In this document: in pieces, positions 18,787 through 28,400 of the stretch
Numbering within the stretch: position 1 is the stretch's first letter
Layout of the letters: each line of letters begins with the position of its first letter
NCBI RefSeq assembly: GCF_023333595.1
Contig: NZ_JAIQZM010000024.1
Span: forward strand, 7,986 to 71,985
From: Argonema galeatum A003/A1
GTDB taxonomy: Bacteria > Cyanobacteriota > Cyanobacteriia > Cyanobacteriales > Aerosakkonemataceae
DNA: 64,000 nucleotides
Direction of reading: 5' to 3'
Translations under genes and position numbers: made by a program
Notes under the pieces: model-generated
What the model was told of the DNA's origin: nothing
What the model saw: the letters and a program-made list of their open reading frames with translations, nothing else
Database searches by the model: none

Positions 18787-18838
18787 AAAAGCTTATAATC
18801 AAATATAAATTCCCAATCCATGACGACAAGGCAGACCT

Positions 18839-19345
18839 ATGAATCAGGAATTAATAGATTTAAGAAATTGCATCTTAGAGGAACGTTACGCAGATGCTTT
18901 GGCACTTGTCGATGAATTAGAAGGAATGAGTAGACAAGCGATACTACGCAATATCCAATCATTCTTACTCAGGATGTTAATTCACTTAATTAAAAACCAA
19001 ATTGAGCAACGATTAACAAAATCTTGGGCTGCTTCTATTCGGGATTCAATCAGACAAATAAATAAACTGAATCTCCAAGACAATAAAACATCTTATTACG
19101 TCAAACAAGATGAATGGGAATCCATGCTTGAAGATGAATTTGAGGCAGGAATTAGAGATGCAAGTGTGGAAGCTATGAATGGTGTTTACAGCGAGGAAGA
19201 TCTGCTAGAGATGGTAGATAGAGAGCAGATAATCATAACTGCAAAAGAACTGTTGGATTTGACATATAAATATTCAGTAAGGGAGTTACCTGGAATTATT
19301 AACGAATACTTGACTCAGTTACCAGGTGGGGAAAATTGGAAATAA
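18839..19345 (+). CDS. DUF29-like protein, paralogue 2
   Basis: A 168-aa paralogue of the preceding gene, collinear over its full length: the same ELIDLRNCILEERYADALAL start, GMSRQAILRNIQSFLLRMLI core and QLPGGENWK end. Differences are concentrated in the C-terminal third (SVEAMNGVYSEEDLLEMVDR). It starts 52 bp after paralogue 1 on the same strand. The set looks like a local tandem duplication. No catalytic motif is evident. Confidence 0.65.
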   Translation: MNQELIDLRNCILEERYADALALVDELEGMSRQAILRNIQSFLLRMLIHLIKNQIEQRLTKSWAASIRDSIRQINKLNLQDNKTSYYVKQDEWESMLEDEFEAGIRDASVEAMNGVYSEEDLLEMVDREQIIITAKELLDLTYKYSVRELPGIINEYLTQLPGGENWK

Positions 19346-19408
19346 GGCAGGCGAGCAACTATAAATATTATGCTAAATCGGGATAAAAACCCCCGTTATC
19401 CATAAGTT

Positions 19409-19475
19409 GGGTGAAGCATTGCGGTAGAAAGGCTTTGGCTCTTGGGAATACACTTATTGCCGCAATGCTTCACCC
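19409..19475. repeat. 67-bp inverted-repeat element between DUF29-like paralogues
   Basis: GGGTGAAGCATTGCGG (19409-19424) is exactly complementary to CCGCAATGCTTCACCC (19460-19475). It is a relative of the element at 45595-45667, which has GGGGCGAAGCATTCCGG at its left end. Confidence 0.85.
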
Positions 19476-19564
19476 CTAAACTTCACACTATAAATGGGGT
19501 AAATAACCCGGATTTGGTATTATGCTAAAATTGAGATGGAAAATCCCGATTGCAACTCAAAGTT

Positions 19565-20080
19565 ATGACTCAGGAACTAATAAATTTAAGAAATTGTATC
19601 CTAGAAGAACGTTATGCAGATGCTTTGGCAATTGTAGATGACTTGGAAGGAATGAGCAAACAAGCTATTCTGCGGAATATTCAATCTTTCCTAGATAGGA
19701 TAATGGTTCACTTAATTAAAAACCAAGTTGAGCAGCGATTAACTAATTCATGGGTGGCTTCGATTTCAGATTCTATTGTACAAATTAAGCGCCTGAATCT
19801 GAAAGAAAATCAAACTTCCTATTACGTTAAAGCACAGGAATGGGAGTCAATGCTTGTGAAAGCAATTGAAGCAGCTATTCGTCCGGAAAGTGTGGAAGTC
19901 CTAAATGGGAGATTAAAACCATCACAACTCTCAAAGATGGTCGATAGAACGAATTTAATCCAGGCATCTCAACAGTTGCTTTCTCTAACTTATGAACATT
20001 CAGATGAAACTTTACCAGATATCGTCGATGAGTATTTAATTCAGTTACCTGGTGGTCAAGATTGGTTTGAAGATAGATAG
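19565..20080 (+). CDS. DUF29-like protein, paralogue 3
   Basis: A 171-aa third copy of the DUF29-like family: MTQELINLRNCILEERYADA, GMSKQAILRNIQSFLDRIMV, and a C-terminal YEHSDETLPDIVDEYLIQL then PGGQDW. The C-terminal third is closer to paralogue 1 (both have YEHSDETLP). The ATG at 19565 aligns with the starts of the other two; a TTG 15 bp upstream is less likely. It is separated from paralogue 2 by about 220 bp holding an inverted-repeat element, so it may have its own promoter. Confidence 0.65.
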   Translation: MTQELINLRNCILEERYADALAIVDDLEGMSKQAILRNIQSFLDRIMVHLIKNQVEQRLTNSWVASISDSIVQIKRLNLKENQTSYYVKAQEWESMLVKAIEAAIRPESVEVLNGRLKPSQLSKMVDRTNLIQASQQLLSLTYEHSDETLPDIVDEYLIQLPGGQDWFEDR

Positions 20081-20167
20081 AAAAAAAATGAGCGATATGG
20101 CTAAGGTACACACTTGCGTAGCACCATTTATATCATGTCCGGTGTCGCCCATGATAAAACTTTCTCA

Positions 20168-20224
20168 GGTATGTTGTTGCGCTTCAGCGCTCTCTTAAAG
20201 AGCGCTGAAGCGCACCAACATACC
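20168..20224. repeat. 57-bp near-perfect palindrome (26-bp arms)
   Basis: Arms 20168-20193 and 20199-20224 pair with one mismatch and contain GCGCTTCAGCGCTCT. A sister element lies at 51792-51848. Both sit between convergent genes, so a terminator role is likely. Confidence 0.85.
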
Positions 20225-20264
20225 AAATATTTAACTTTTGAATGAGTGACTTCCGACGAAGGCA

Positions 20265-21245
20265 CTAGCCTCTAGCAATTTGATTCCAAGTTTGGACAAG
20301 TTGCTGCAAAGGTTGAGGTAGACGGTTTTGAACAATATCGGCGTAGCGGGTAGTACCAGCGGAGCTTGTCATTGTAACAGTAATGAAATCGGCAGCACCG
20401 TTAGGTGCAGGATAACTCAGACGGTTAAATCGAGCCAATGACTGACGCTGTAGTAAACGCTGAAACTGTCGAAGTTGTTGAGGAGAAATCTGACGAACAC
20501 TGCGTTCTGAGTCGTTAGCATCTCCAATGCGAACTCGCATCAATCGCCCGTCATTGAGTAGAGTGGTTTGATAGGTGCGACCGGCAATTCCACCACTGGA
20601 AGTAGCCTGAAAAACCACACCTCTATCTAAAGGGGGTGGTAATTCACTAGCTGGAATTGGTATTGGTTTGAGATTGCCAGCAGTCATTCTCTGGCTAACC
20701 ACTTCATCAATTGATTTTGGTAAATTGGTGGAGACACGCTGATTTTCTAGGCGTAAGGTTCCTCCAGTGTTATTGGTACGATAAACCCAGGTTTTGCTAC
20801 CGTCAGACACGACAACGCGCCAACCTGGGACTAATGCTTGGGTGCAGATTCGATCGCGTTCGGCGATCCCCAGGCAACCATCGGGCCAAGTTTGCCGACT
20901 ATACTCAGTAATTCTCAGTTTTCCAGGCGCGATTCTAGTTCTAGCAGACAAATCTTGGCGAACAGCACGAGCGACCTGAGCAGGTAGGCGGTTGGCGCGA
21001 GTATCTTGGGGAGTTTGCGAGATCTGGGTAAGACCCAGATCTGGCGATCGCCCGATCGCATCGCCTATACTCTTAATAGTCTCGCTGGTGGATTGAGGAA
21101 GAGTTTGAGGGTTAGCAAGGGCAGTTTCTAATATTGTGAAACTGGAGCCTAAAGATAAGATTCCGGCTAGAACCAAGGCAGAGAGAATCCGTTGACCCTT
21201 GGTAGTTGTTTGGTTTGATGTGGAGTGATAAGCGATCGGTTTCAT
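20265..21245 (-). CDS. Exported protein of unknown function with a CLGI...QALVPGW domain
   Basis: A 326-aa protein with an N-terminal signal peptide (hydrophobic stretch LSALVLAGILSLGSSF, likely cleaved after TALANP). Residues about 85-170 form a domain with CLGIAERDRICTQALVPGW and TWVYRTNNTGG. The same domain is the main part of the 160-aa protein at 30391-30873. The C-terminal part (210-325) has a second repeat-free domain with RTYQTTLLNDGRLMRVRIGD and QQLRQFQRLLQRQSLARFN. Paired Cys residues suggest a disulfide. I do not recognise a function. It converges with the DUF29-like genes and is divergent from the large response regulator. Confidence 0.75.
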   Translation of the reverse strand: MKPIAYHSTSNQTTTKGQRILSALVLAGILSLGSSFTILETALANPQTLPQSTSETIKSIGDAIGRSPDLGLTQISQTPQDTRANRLPAQVARAVRQDLSARTRIAPGKLRITEYSRQTWPDGCLGIAERDRICTQALVPGWRVVVSDGSKTWVYRTNNTGGTLRLENQRVSTNLPKSIDEVVSQRMTAGNLKPIPIPASELPPPLDRGVVFQATSSGGIAGRTYQTTLLNDGRLMRVRIGDANDSERSVRQISPQQLRQFQRLLQRQSLARFNRLSYPAPNGAADFITVTMTSSAGTTRYADIVQNRLPQPLQQLVQTWNQIARG

Positions 21246-21570
21246 GGTAAATTTCTAGAGCGAACAATATAATTGTCCCTGTGTTGCTATGCGATTTGGG
21301 ATATTGCTACGTAATGCTAACGCCAACTTAGCGCCAGCGTTGCCGCAGTCATGTCACCTATGGCACGCTACGCAAGCAAATGCACCAGGGTAGATACAGA
21401 GGCTAGACGCTCAAACCCTCTTCTTTAGTTCCGTCATTTCTCAAGTGCATATATTTCGATGCGTGGCCAAAAGTTATCTTCAAAAATACTTCCCCCCTAC
21501 TATTACCAGCCTCAACGATATAAGTAGCAACTGACGAAGAAGTTAAACATAAAGATATGGCAGAAGCAGC

Positions 21571-23979
21571 ATGAGGATTCTCCTAGTAGACGATGACGAG
21601 GCTATTGCTGTTGCACTAGCTACCGCTTTAGAATCGCAACACTATGTCGTCGATGTAGCTAACGATGGAGAAAAGGCATTAGAATTTGTGGATGCCTTCC
21701 CCTACGATTTGCTCCTGCTGGATGTAATGTTACCCAAACTAGATGGTATTACTCTTTGTCAAAAGTTACGAGGATGTGGCCTCAAAGTGCCAATCCTGCT
21801 ACTGACAGCGCGGGACGGGAGTACAGATAAAGTAAAAGGTTTGGATGCGGGAGCTGATGATTATTTGATCAAACCCTTTGACAGGGAAGAATTGTTGGCG
21901 AGGATTCGCACTTTACTGCGTCGGGGAAGTTCTCCTCTACTCCCTGTCCTAGAATGGAACGACTTGTGCCTAGCACCGAGTACTTGTGAAGTTACTTACA
22001 AAAACCAACCTCTGAATCTAACGCCAACAGAATATCGTCTTCTAGAGCTTTTTTTGCGTAACAATCGGCGAGTTTTCAGTTCTGGCGACTTGATCGAACA
22101 CCTGTGGTCTTTTGATAACCCTCCCAGCGCAGAAACAGTCCGGTCTCATATTAAAGGCTTGCGGATGAAGCTTCGGGCTAGCGGATCGACTGCGGATCTA
22201 ATCGAGACGGTTTACGGGTTGGGTTATCGCCTCAAGTCGCCATCCTCTAAAAAGAGCGGGGGGGAGACGATCCAGTCCCCAGTCCCCAATGCCCAATTCC
22301 GAAGCGAAGCGACTCTGACGGCATTAGCGGGAGTGTGGGAAAGGTTCAAGAAAAGCGTCATGAATCAGGTAGAAATCCTACAACAGTGTGCTACAGCAGC
22401 TGAGAATAAGACTTTAAGCGATCGACTGCTTAAGCAGGCAACAGTAGAAGCTCATAAACTGTCCGGTTTGTTGGGTACAATAGGTTTTACCGACGGCTCA
22501 GAGCTATCTCGCCAAATAGAACACTTGTTGCGTAATGGAGACCCTCAAGATGCCTCAAGCGCTGACAGGCTTCAAGAACTCGTAGTAGCATTACATCAAG
22601 TATTGCAGCAGCCATTGTCCCAACAAAAACTGACTGCTGTCGGCGTTGCCAATTACGATCGCGCGCTCGTGCGACGCGGTGCCAAAAACATCATGCCTTT
22701 GTCGGAGCCTCAGTTAAATGAGCGGCCTCTAATATTAATAGTTGACGGCGATTTACAACTAAGCGAACAGTTGCGCCAAGAGGCAGCCGGTTTGGGGATG
22801 GGCGTTGAAGTGGCTACCAACTTATCAGCAGCCAGACACCGAATTTCTCAACTTCATCCCGATGCAATACTGCTGGAACTGAGCTTTCCAACTACAGGTG
22901 AAAATGGTCTGACACTGTTGGAGGAATTAACTGCTTCTGCTCCTCAGCTGCCTATTATAGTCTTCACTGTGCTAGGTGATTTTAGCGATCGCCTGGAAGT
23001 CGCCCGCTTAGGGGCACGCGCTTTTCTGCACAAACCAATGCCCCCAGTGCAGGTACTAGCGACAGTAACCCAAGTGTTACAGCAGGAACAAGCCGGAGCA
23101 GCCAAGATCCTCGTTGTGGACGACGACCCCCAAATTCTGACCCTTTTAGGCATTTTGCTGGAGCCGTGGGGAATGAAACTAACCACCCTTAAAGACCCCC
23201 GCCAGTTTTGGGAAACACTGGAGAATGTGTTACCCGATTTGTTGGTTCTAGATGTAGAAATGCCGCACCTCAACGGTATAGAACTGTGTCAAGTCGTGCG
23301 TAACGACCCAGCTTGGGGCGGTCTGCCAATACTGTTTCTCACAGCTCACAACGATCCAAACACAGTCCAAAAGGTTTTTACTGCTGGTGCTGATGACTTT
23401 GTGACTAAACCGATCGTAGGCCCAGAATTGGTTACCCGCATAGTAATTCGTCTGGAGCGAGTCCGACTTCTGCGCCAGCTGGCGGAAACAGACCCGCTCA
23501 CCCGATTGGCTAACCGAACTAAGTTAACTTCACACCTGGGCAAGTCCCTTCACCAGACCCAGCGCACGAATTTGCCTCTATGCTTCGCTATCTTAGATTT
23601 GGATAACTTCAAACAGATCAACGATCGCTACGGTCACGGAGTGGGAGACTCGGTATTGCGCTGGGTGGGAGGACTTCTGCTGCGATCGTTCCGTAGCAGT
23701 GAGGATATCGTAGCTCGCTGGGGAGGAGAAGAATTTGTAGTGGGAATGTACGGTATGAAGAAGGCTGCGGGGGTGGAACGGCTGACTGATGTTCTCGCCA
23801 TCCTACGCCAGGAAACTTTCACCTCACCAAATGGCGCTGAGTTTGGCATCACGTTCAGTGCGGGAGTCGCCCAGTATCCTGATGATGGCAGCGACCTTCA
23901 GGCTTTATATCGCTCTGCCGATGCTGCCCTTTATCAAGCTAAAACATCTGGGCGCAACAAAGTGCTGAGTGCTTCTTGA
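21571..23979 (+). CDS. Multidomain response regulator: REC - OmpR-type wHTH - Hpt - REC - REC - GGDEF
   Basis: An 802-aa signalling protein. In order: receiver 1 (1-118, phospho-acceptor D51, K101); OmpR/PhoB winged helix (125-222); Hpt (about 250-350, H295 in AHKLSG); receiver 2 (387-505), where the acceptor position is Glu (E436 in ILLELSF); receiver 3 (512-630, D561); GGDEF diguanylate cyclase (640-802) with intact GGEEF at 718-722. It could therefore bind DNA, relay phosphate and make c-di-GMP. The ATG at 21571 overlaps by ATGA with a five-codon ORF starting at 21557. It lies upstream of the PAS kinase on the same strand. Confidence 0.93.
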   Translation: MRILLVDDDEAIAVALATALESQHYVVDVANDGEKALEFVDAFPYDLLLLDVMLPKLDGITLCQKLRGCGLKVPILLLTARDGSTDKVKGLDAGADDYLIKPFDREELLARIRTLLRRGSSPLLPVLEWNDLCLAPSTCEVTYKNQPLNLTPTEYRLLELFLRNNRRVFSSGDLIEHLWSFDNPPSAETVRSHIKGLRMKLRASGSTADLIETVYGLGYRLKSPSSKKSGGETIQSPVPNAQFRSEATLTALAGVWERFKKSVMNQVEILQQCATAAENKTLSDRLLKQATVEAHKLSGLLGTIGFTDGSELSRQIEHLLRNGDPQDASSADRLQELVVALHQVLQQPLSQQKLTAVGVANYDRALVRRGAKNIMPLSEPQLNERPLILIVDGDLQLSEQLRQEAAGLGMGVEVATNLSAARHRISQLHPDAILLELSFPTTGENGLTLLEELTASAPQLPIIVFTVLGDFSDRLEVARLGARAFLHKPMPPVQVLATVTQVLQQEQAGAAKILVVDDDPQILTLLGILLEPWGMKLTTLKDPRQFWETLENVLPDLLVLDVEMPHLNGIELCQVVRNDPAWGGLPILFLTAHNDPNTVQKVFTAGADDFVTKPIVGPELVTRIVIRLERVRLLRQLAETDPLTRLANRTKLTSHLGKSLHQTQRTNLPLCFAILDLDNFKQINDRYGHGVGDSVLRWVGGLLLRSFRSSEDIVARWGGEEFVVGMYGMKKAAGVERLTDVLAILRQETFTSPNGAEFGITFSAGVAQYPDDGSDLQALYRSADAALYQAKTSGRNKVLSAS

Positions 23980-24173
23980 GTGCAATGTACTATTTTGCCT
24001 CAAAAGGTTTGCTAAATCTTGGATTTCATGATTGAGTTTACTTAATTTGTACCAATGTAAGCTGTTGTAATCATTTCGGTTTTGAGTTACGATTTATTTC
24101 GCAATGTTTCGCCCTCCCACTATACATATTCTTCCGCCGCCGAATGGAGTAATATATATAACCACAGTCAGAT

Positions 24174-24341
24174 ATGTTAGGACAGTATAGAGCTATTCCC
24201 AGCAAGGCCGGGACTGTATTTGTACTCAACACTAAAGCCAAAGCACTCAGCACTTGGCTATATCAGTATGCCTATAAATCTGAAATTGAGGTTTTGGCGG
24301 TAAACGCAAAACAATCATTAACTCAGCTATACCGCTTTTGA
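24174..24341 (+). CDS. Possible small protein (55 aa)
   Basis: A complete frame from ATG to TGA: MLGQYRAIPSKAGTVFVLNT, then a helical-looking second half ending QLYRF. Composition is protein-like, but there is no clear ribosome-binding site and I do not recognise a family. It lies in the 377-bp gap between the response regulator and the kinase and ends 15 bp before the latter. It could equally be chance coding potential in a 5-prime leader. Confidence 0.3.
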   Translation: MLGQYRAIPSKAGTVFVLNTKAKALSTWLYQYAYKSEIEVLAVNAKQSLTQLYRF

Positions 24342-24356
24342 GCGAAATTAAAGAAA

Positions 24357-27300
24357 TTGTTGGAGAGGTCTATTGTGAATCAGGATATCACTGAGCAACA
24401 GCTGGTAGAAAAAGCCTTCTGGGAAAACCAGCGTTTCATTCAACAGATTGCCGAAGCGACACCAGCAATTTTGTATATTTATGACCTTCACGAACAACGA
24501 AATATTTATGCAAATAGACAGACGAACGAAATTCTGGGTTACTCTCCAGAAGAAATTCAAGAAATGGGCAGTGCGTTCAGCCAAAATTTAATCCATCCAG
24601 ACGATTGGGTAAAATTTAGCGAAAAAGTTAAAAATTGGGACATAAGTAAAGACGGAGAAGTTATTGAAACTGAATATCGGATGAAACACAAAAACGGTGA
24701 ATGGCGCTGGTTTTCGAGCCGAGATACCGTGTTTGCTTCATTCGCTGATGGTTTGCCAAAACAGATTCTGGGTACTGCGATCGACATCACCTCTAGCAAG
24801 CAGGCTATAGAGAAGTTGCGTCAATCGGAAGAGTTATATCGAATTACTCTCACCAACATTAGCGATGCCGTTTTTATTACCGATCGCACTGGCGGTTTTA
24901 CGTTTATTTGTCCCAACGTAAACATCATTTTCGGCTACTCCTACGAAGAGGTAGAGAAATTTGGTTACATTTCTCATTTGCTAGGAGAAGATCTGTTCGA
25001 TTACAAAGAGTTGGAAAGCTGCGGAGAAATCCATAACATCGAACGAGAAATTACCAACAAAACTGGTCAAAAACATACTTTGCTGATCAATGTAAAGCGG
25101 GTATCGATTAATAGTGGAACTGTGCTTTACGCTTGCCGCGATATTACCGATCGCAAACAAAGTGAAGTGGCACTGCACGCAAGCTCTCAACTACTGGAAG
25201 CAGTTTTTGAAAGTGCAATAGACGCTATACTGATCGCCGATGACAACGGTGAGTACCTGGCAGCAAACCCAGCTGCGAGCGAAATTTTCGGTTTGCCGTC
25301 AGAGGAAATAATTGGCAAATCTATTGGGGAATTTTTGGAGTCTGGTATCAATTTCCGTAAAGCTTGGCAAAGCTTTACGGAAAAAGGACGGAAAAGGGGA
25401 GAATTTCGCATCCGGCGTCGGGATGACACAATGCGAGATATCGAGTATAGCGCGATCGCTAACTTCTTGCCCCATCGCCATCTTTCCGTTATTCGCGATA
25501 TCACCTCTAGCAAGCAGACAGAGGCCCAATTGAGCCAATACCGCGATCGCCTAGAGGAATTGGTGGAGTTACGCACCAGCGAACTCAGAAGCGCCAACGA
25601 ACAGCTCAGACAAGAAATTAGCGATCGCAAACGGACAGAAGAAGCGCTGCGAGATAGCGAAGAAAGGTTTCGCGCTATCTTCGAGCAAGCGGCGGTGGGC
25701 ATAGTTACAACTACTGCGAACGGGCAATATATTAGCTTCAATCAAAAGTTTTGCGAAATTGTTGGATATACACATGAAGAACTACAGACACGAACTTTTT
25801 GGGAAATTACTCACCCAGATGACATGGCTGAAAATATGGCATATCGGCAACAGTTAGTAGCAGGGAAAATCCCCAATTTCTCGATAGAAAAGCGTTATAT
25901 TCGCAAAGATGGGGACGTTGTTTGGGTCTGTCTAACAGTGTCGCTGGTGCTATCTTATGCCGGGAAAATGAAGTATTTTATTGCTGTTGTACAAGATATC
26001 AGCGAACGTCAAGCTGCGCTACGCGATCGCAAACAAGCAGAAGAAGAATTAAAACAACAGAAAGAACTCCTGCAAAAAATCTTCGACCATATCCCGGTAA
26101 TGGTGGACTTATTTGATATTGACGGTAAAATCAAAATGGTTAATCGGGAGTGGGAAAAGGTTCTGGGCTGGTCTCTTTTAGAGTTACAAAACTTTGACGT
26201 AATGTCCGAATTCTATCCAGATCCTGAATATCGCCAAGAAGTCTTAAACTTCATCGCCTCAGCTGACCATCAATGGGGAGACTTCAAAACTAGAATTAGA
26301 TCTGGACGAATTCTGGACACTTCTTGGGCTAACGTTCTGCTTTCTGATGGCACCAATATCGGTATTGGGCAAGACATCAGCGATCGCAAACGGGCAGAGG
26401 CAGCCTTGCGAGAAAGCGAGGAGCGTTTCCGCAAAATTTTTGCCCAAGCACCTATTGGGATAGCTCTCAGTACCGCTGATGGGCAATTGTTTCAAGTAAA
26501 TCAAACCTTTTGTCAGATGTTGGGATATACCGAATCCGAAATGAAAGCTCTTAATCTTAGGGATATTTCCTATCCAGCAGATCGAGAAAAAGAACTGCCC
26601 TATATTGAAGAATGTCGGAAAGGAAAAATTACCAGCTATCAATTAGAAAAATGTTATATCAAAAAAAGTGGCGACCTTGTGTTGACTAATCTGATCGGTG
26701 GGTTAATTCGCGATCGAGATAAAAATATTGTATATGCTTTAAGCATGATTGAAGACATTACAGAGCGCAAACAAATAGAACGGATGAAAGACGAGTTTAT
26801 TTCCATAGTTAGCCACGAACTCCGCACTCCACTGACTTCGCTGCTCGGCGCTTTGGGATTGCTTTCAACTGGGCGTCTGGGTGCTATGAACGAGCAAGGT
26901 CAGCGTTTGCTGGAATTTGCTATGGAGGATACAGACCGCTTGGTGCTATTGGTTAATGATATTCTGGATATGGAGCGTCTGAAGTTGGGAAAAATGACTT
27001 TGAACGAACAAATTTGCGATGCTGCGGACTTGATGGGGCGAGTAATAAATCTCATGCAGCCTCTAGCTCAAAAAGCCGAAGTAACTTTATCAGTTATTGC
27101 TGATTCGGTTAAGGTGTGGGCGGATAGCGATCGCATCATCCAAGTTTTAACTAACTTACTCAGTAATGCCATCAAATTTTCCCCTCCTGCTAGTACAGTT
27201 TTCTTAAGCGCCCACCTGCGAGAAAATCGCATACTATTTGAGGTTAAAGACACTGGAAGGGGTATACCGACAGAACATCTGCAAAAAATTTTTGAACCCT

Positions 27301-27461
27301 TTCAACAAGTGGATGCCTCCGACTCCCGGCAAAAGGGAGGCACTGGTTTAGGTTTAACTATCTGCCGCAGCATCGTAGAGCAACATGGGGGACGCATTTG
27401 GGTAGAAAGTACCTTGGAAGGAGGCAGCACCTTCTGTTTCGATCTACCGATGCAGCCATAA
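24357..27461 (+). CDS. Six-PAS sensor histidine kinase
   Basis: A 1034-aa soluble sensor kinase with no membrane segment. Six PAS domains begin near residues 25, 155, 275, 432, 570 and 685, several ending in DITxRK or DISDRK linkers. A coiled coil at about 385-430 separates PAS3 and PAS4. HisKA has H820 in SHELRTPL. HATPase_c has N (LLSNAIKFS), G1 (VKDTGRGIP) and G2 (GGTGLGLTIC) boxes. No receiver is fused. The ORF begins with TTG; GTG at 24375 is an alternative start. The single-domain receiver 270 bp downstream is a likely partner. Signals sensed are unknown; no heme or flavin motif was identified by eye. Confidence 0.93.
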   Translation: MLERSIVNQDITEQQLVEKAFWENQRFIQQIAEATPAILYIYDLHEQRNIYANRQTNEILGYSPEEIQEMGSAFSQNLIHPDDWVKFSEKVKNWDISKDGEVIETEYRMKHKNGEWRWFSSRDTVFASFADGLPKQILGTAIDITSSKQAIEKLRQSEELYRITLTNISDAVFITDRTGGFTFICPNVNIIFGYSYEEVEKFGYISHLLGEDLFDYKELESCGEIHNIEREITNKTGQKHTLLINVKRVSINSGTVLYACRDITDRKQSEVALHASSQLLEAVFESAIDAILIADDNGEYLAANPAASEIFGLPSEEIIGKSIGEFLESGINFRKAWQSFTEKGRKRGEFRIRRRDDTMRDIEYSAIANFLPHRHLSVIRDITSSKQTEAQLSQYRDRLEELVELRTSELRSANEQLRQEISDRKRTEEALRDSEERFRAIFEQAAVGIVTTTANGQYISFNQKFCEIVGYTHEELQTRTFWEITHPDDMAENMAYRQQLVAGKIPNFSIEKRYIRKDGDVVWVCLTVSLVLSYAGKMKYFIAVVQDISERQAALRDRKQAEEELKQQKELLQKIFDHIPVMVDLFDIDGKIKMVNREWEKVLGWSLLELQNFDVMSEFYPDPEYRQEVLNFIASADHQWGDFKTRIRSGRILDTSWANVLLSDGTNIGIGQDISDRKRAEAALRESEERFRKIFAQAPIGIALSTADGQLFQVNQTFCQMLGYTESEMKALNLRDISYPADREKELPYIEECRKGKITSYQLEKCYIKKSGDLVLTNLIGGLIRDRDKNIVYALSMIEDITERKQIERMKDEFISIVSHELRTPLTSLLGALGLLSTGRLGAMNEQGQRLLEFAMEDTDRLVLLVNDILDMERLKLGKMTLNEQICDAADLMGRVINLMQPLAQKAEVTLSVIADSVKVWADSDRIIQVLTNLLSNAIKFSPPASTVFLSAHLRENRILFEVKDTGRGIPTEHLQKIFEPFQQVDASDSRQKGGTGLGLTICRSIVEQHGGRIWVESTLEGGSTFCFDLPMQP

Positions 27462-27582
27462 GCGGCTCTTTCGTATTTACTATGTTATTTGAGCGCTTGT
27501 GCAGAGGAGCGCTTGTGCAGAGGAGCAGAGTCATAAAAATGTTATTTTTTTAAACAAAAGCAGAACAACTCCGAAAGAATCA

Positions 27583-27711
27583 AAAATTCGTGTGATTATT
27601 CTTATCTGCGTTTATCTGTCTTCATCTGCGGTAAAATCTTAACCAACGATGACAACAGACAATTTGACGATATCACTCATGTACTAACGATGCAACCGGA
27701 CACGATATTAC
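27583..27711 (+). repeat. Partial copy of the MITE-like family
   Basis: It runs from AAAAATTCGTGTGATTATTC through TTCATCTGCGG and AACCAACGATGACAACAGAC to ACCGGACACGATA. The left inverted end is missing compared with 46208-46372. It lies between the kinase and receiver genes. Confidence 0.8.
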
Positions 27712-27730
27712 CTCAAAATCAAAAGAAACG

Positions 27731-28111
27731 ATGAACATTAAGCGCGTTCTGATAGTTGATGATGAATATCGCATTCGGGAGGTGACAAAGATCGCTTTGG
27801 AGATGATGGCCGGATGGGATGTTTTGACGGCTAGTTCTGGCAAAGAAGGCTTGTTACAGGCCCAGGTACAGCAACCAGATGCTATTCTTTTAGACATGAT
27901 GATGCCCGATATGGACGGAACCGCTACTTTGGTTGAACTGCAAGCCAATAGCGCCACCCGTTATATTCCTGTGGTTTTGCTGAGTGCTAAGGTGCAAATT
28001 AACGATCGATCGCAGTTTGCACCGTTGGGGGTAAAGGCAATCATTCCTAAGCCTTTCGATCCCCTGAAATTAGCCATCCAAATAGCAGAGGCTTTAGGCT
28101 GGGAACCTTAA
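27731..28111 (+). CDS. Single-domain response regulator
   Basis: A 126-aa stand-alone receiver. Acidic pocket D10/D11, phospho-acceptor D55 in ILLDMMMPDMDG, S85 in LLSAK and K107 in IPKPFDP are all present. There is no output domain, so it probably relays phosphate or acts by protein contact. Position after the six-PAS kinase suggests that kinase as its partner, but a MITE-like repeat fills the spacer and co-transcription is uncertain. Confidence 0.92.
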   Translation: MNIKRVLIVDDEYRIREVTKIALEMMAGWDVLTASSGKEGLLQAQVQQPDAILLDMMMPDMDGTATLVELQANSATRYIPVVLLSAKVQINDRSQFAPLGVKAIIPKPFDPLKLAIQIAEALGWEP

Positions 28112-28174
28112 TATTGAGTTTTGCCAAGAAAGTGCGATCGCCTGTGGTAAGCTGAGCGATCGCACTTCATCTCA

Positions 28175-28360
28175 TATCGCGTCCGGTTGCATCGGTAGTG
28201 CATGAGTGATATCGTCAAATTGTCTGTTGTCATCGTTGGTTAAATTTTTACCGCAGATGTAGGCGAAGCCTTCCCGTAGGGTAGACAGATTAACGCAGAT
28301 TAACGCAGATAAGAAGAAGAACATGAATTTTTTAGGTAATCGATGCGTAAGGACATGATA
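28175..28360 (-). repeat. Inverted complete copy of the MITE-like family, with extra internal sequence
   Basis: Ends TATCGCGTCCGGTTGCATCG (left) and CGATGCGTAAGGACATGATA (right) are imperfect inverted repeats. The interior matches the 46208-46372 copy in reverse, plus about 30 bp (GGCGAAGCCTTCCCGTAGGG) that looks like an inserted secondary repeat. Confidence 0.8.
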
Positions 28361-28400
28361 TCAGCCAAAGTTAGTACGTCTAATATTGTTATCCAGAAAT

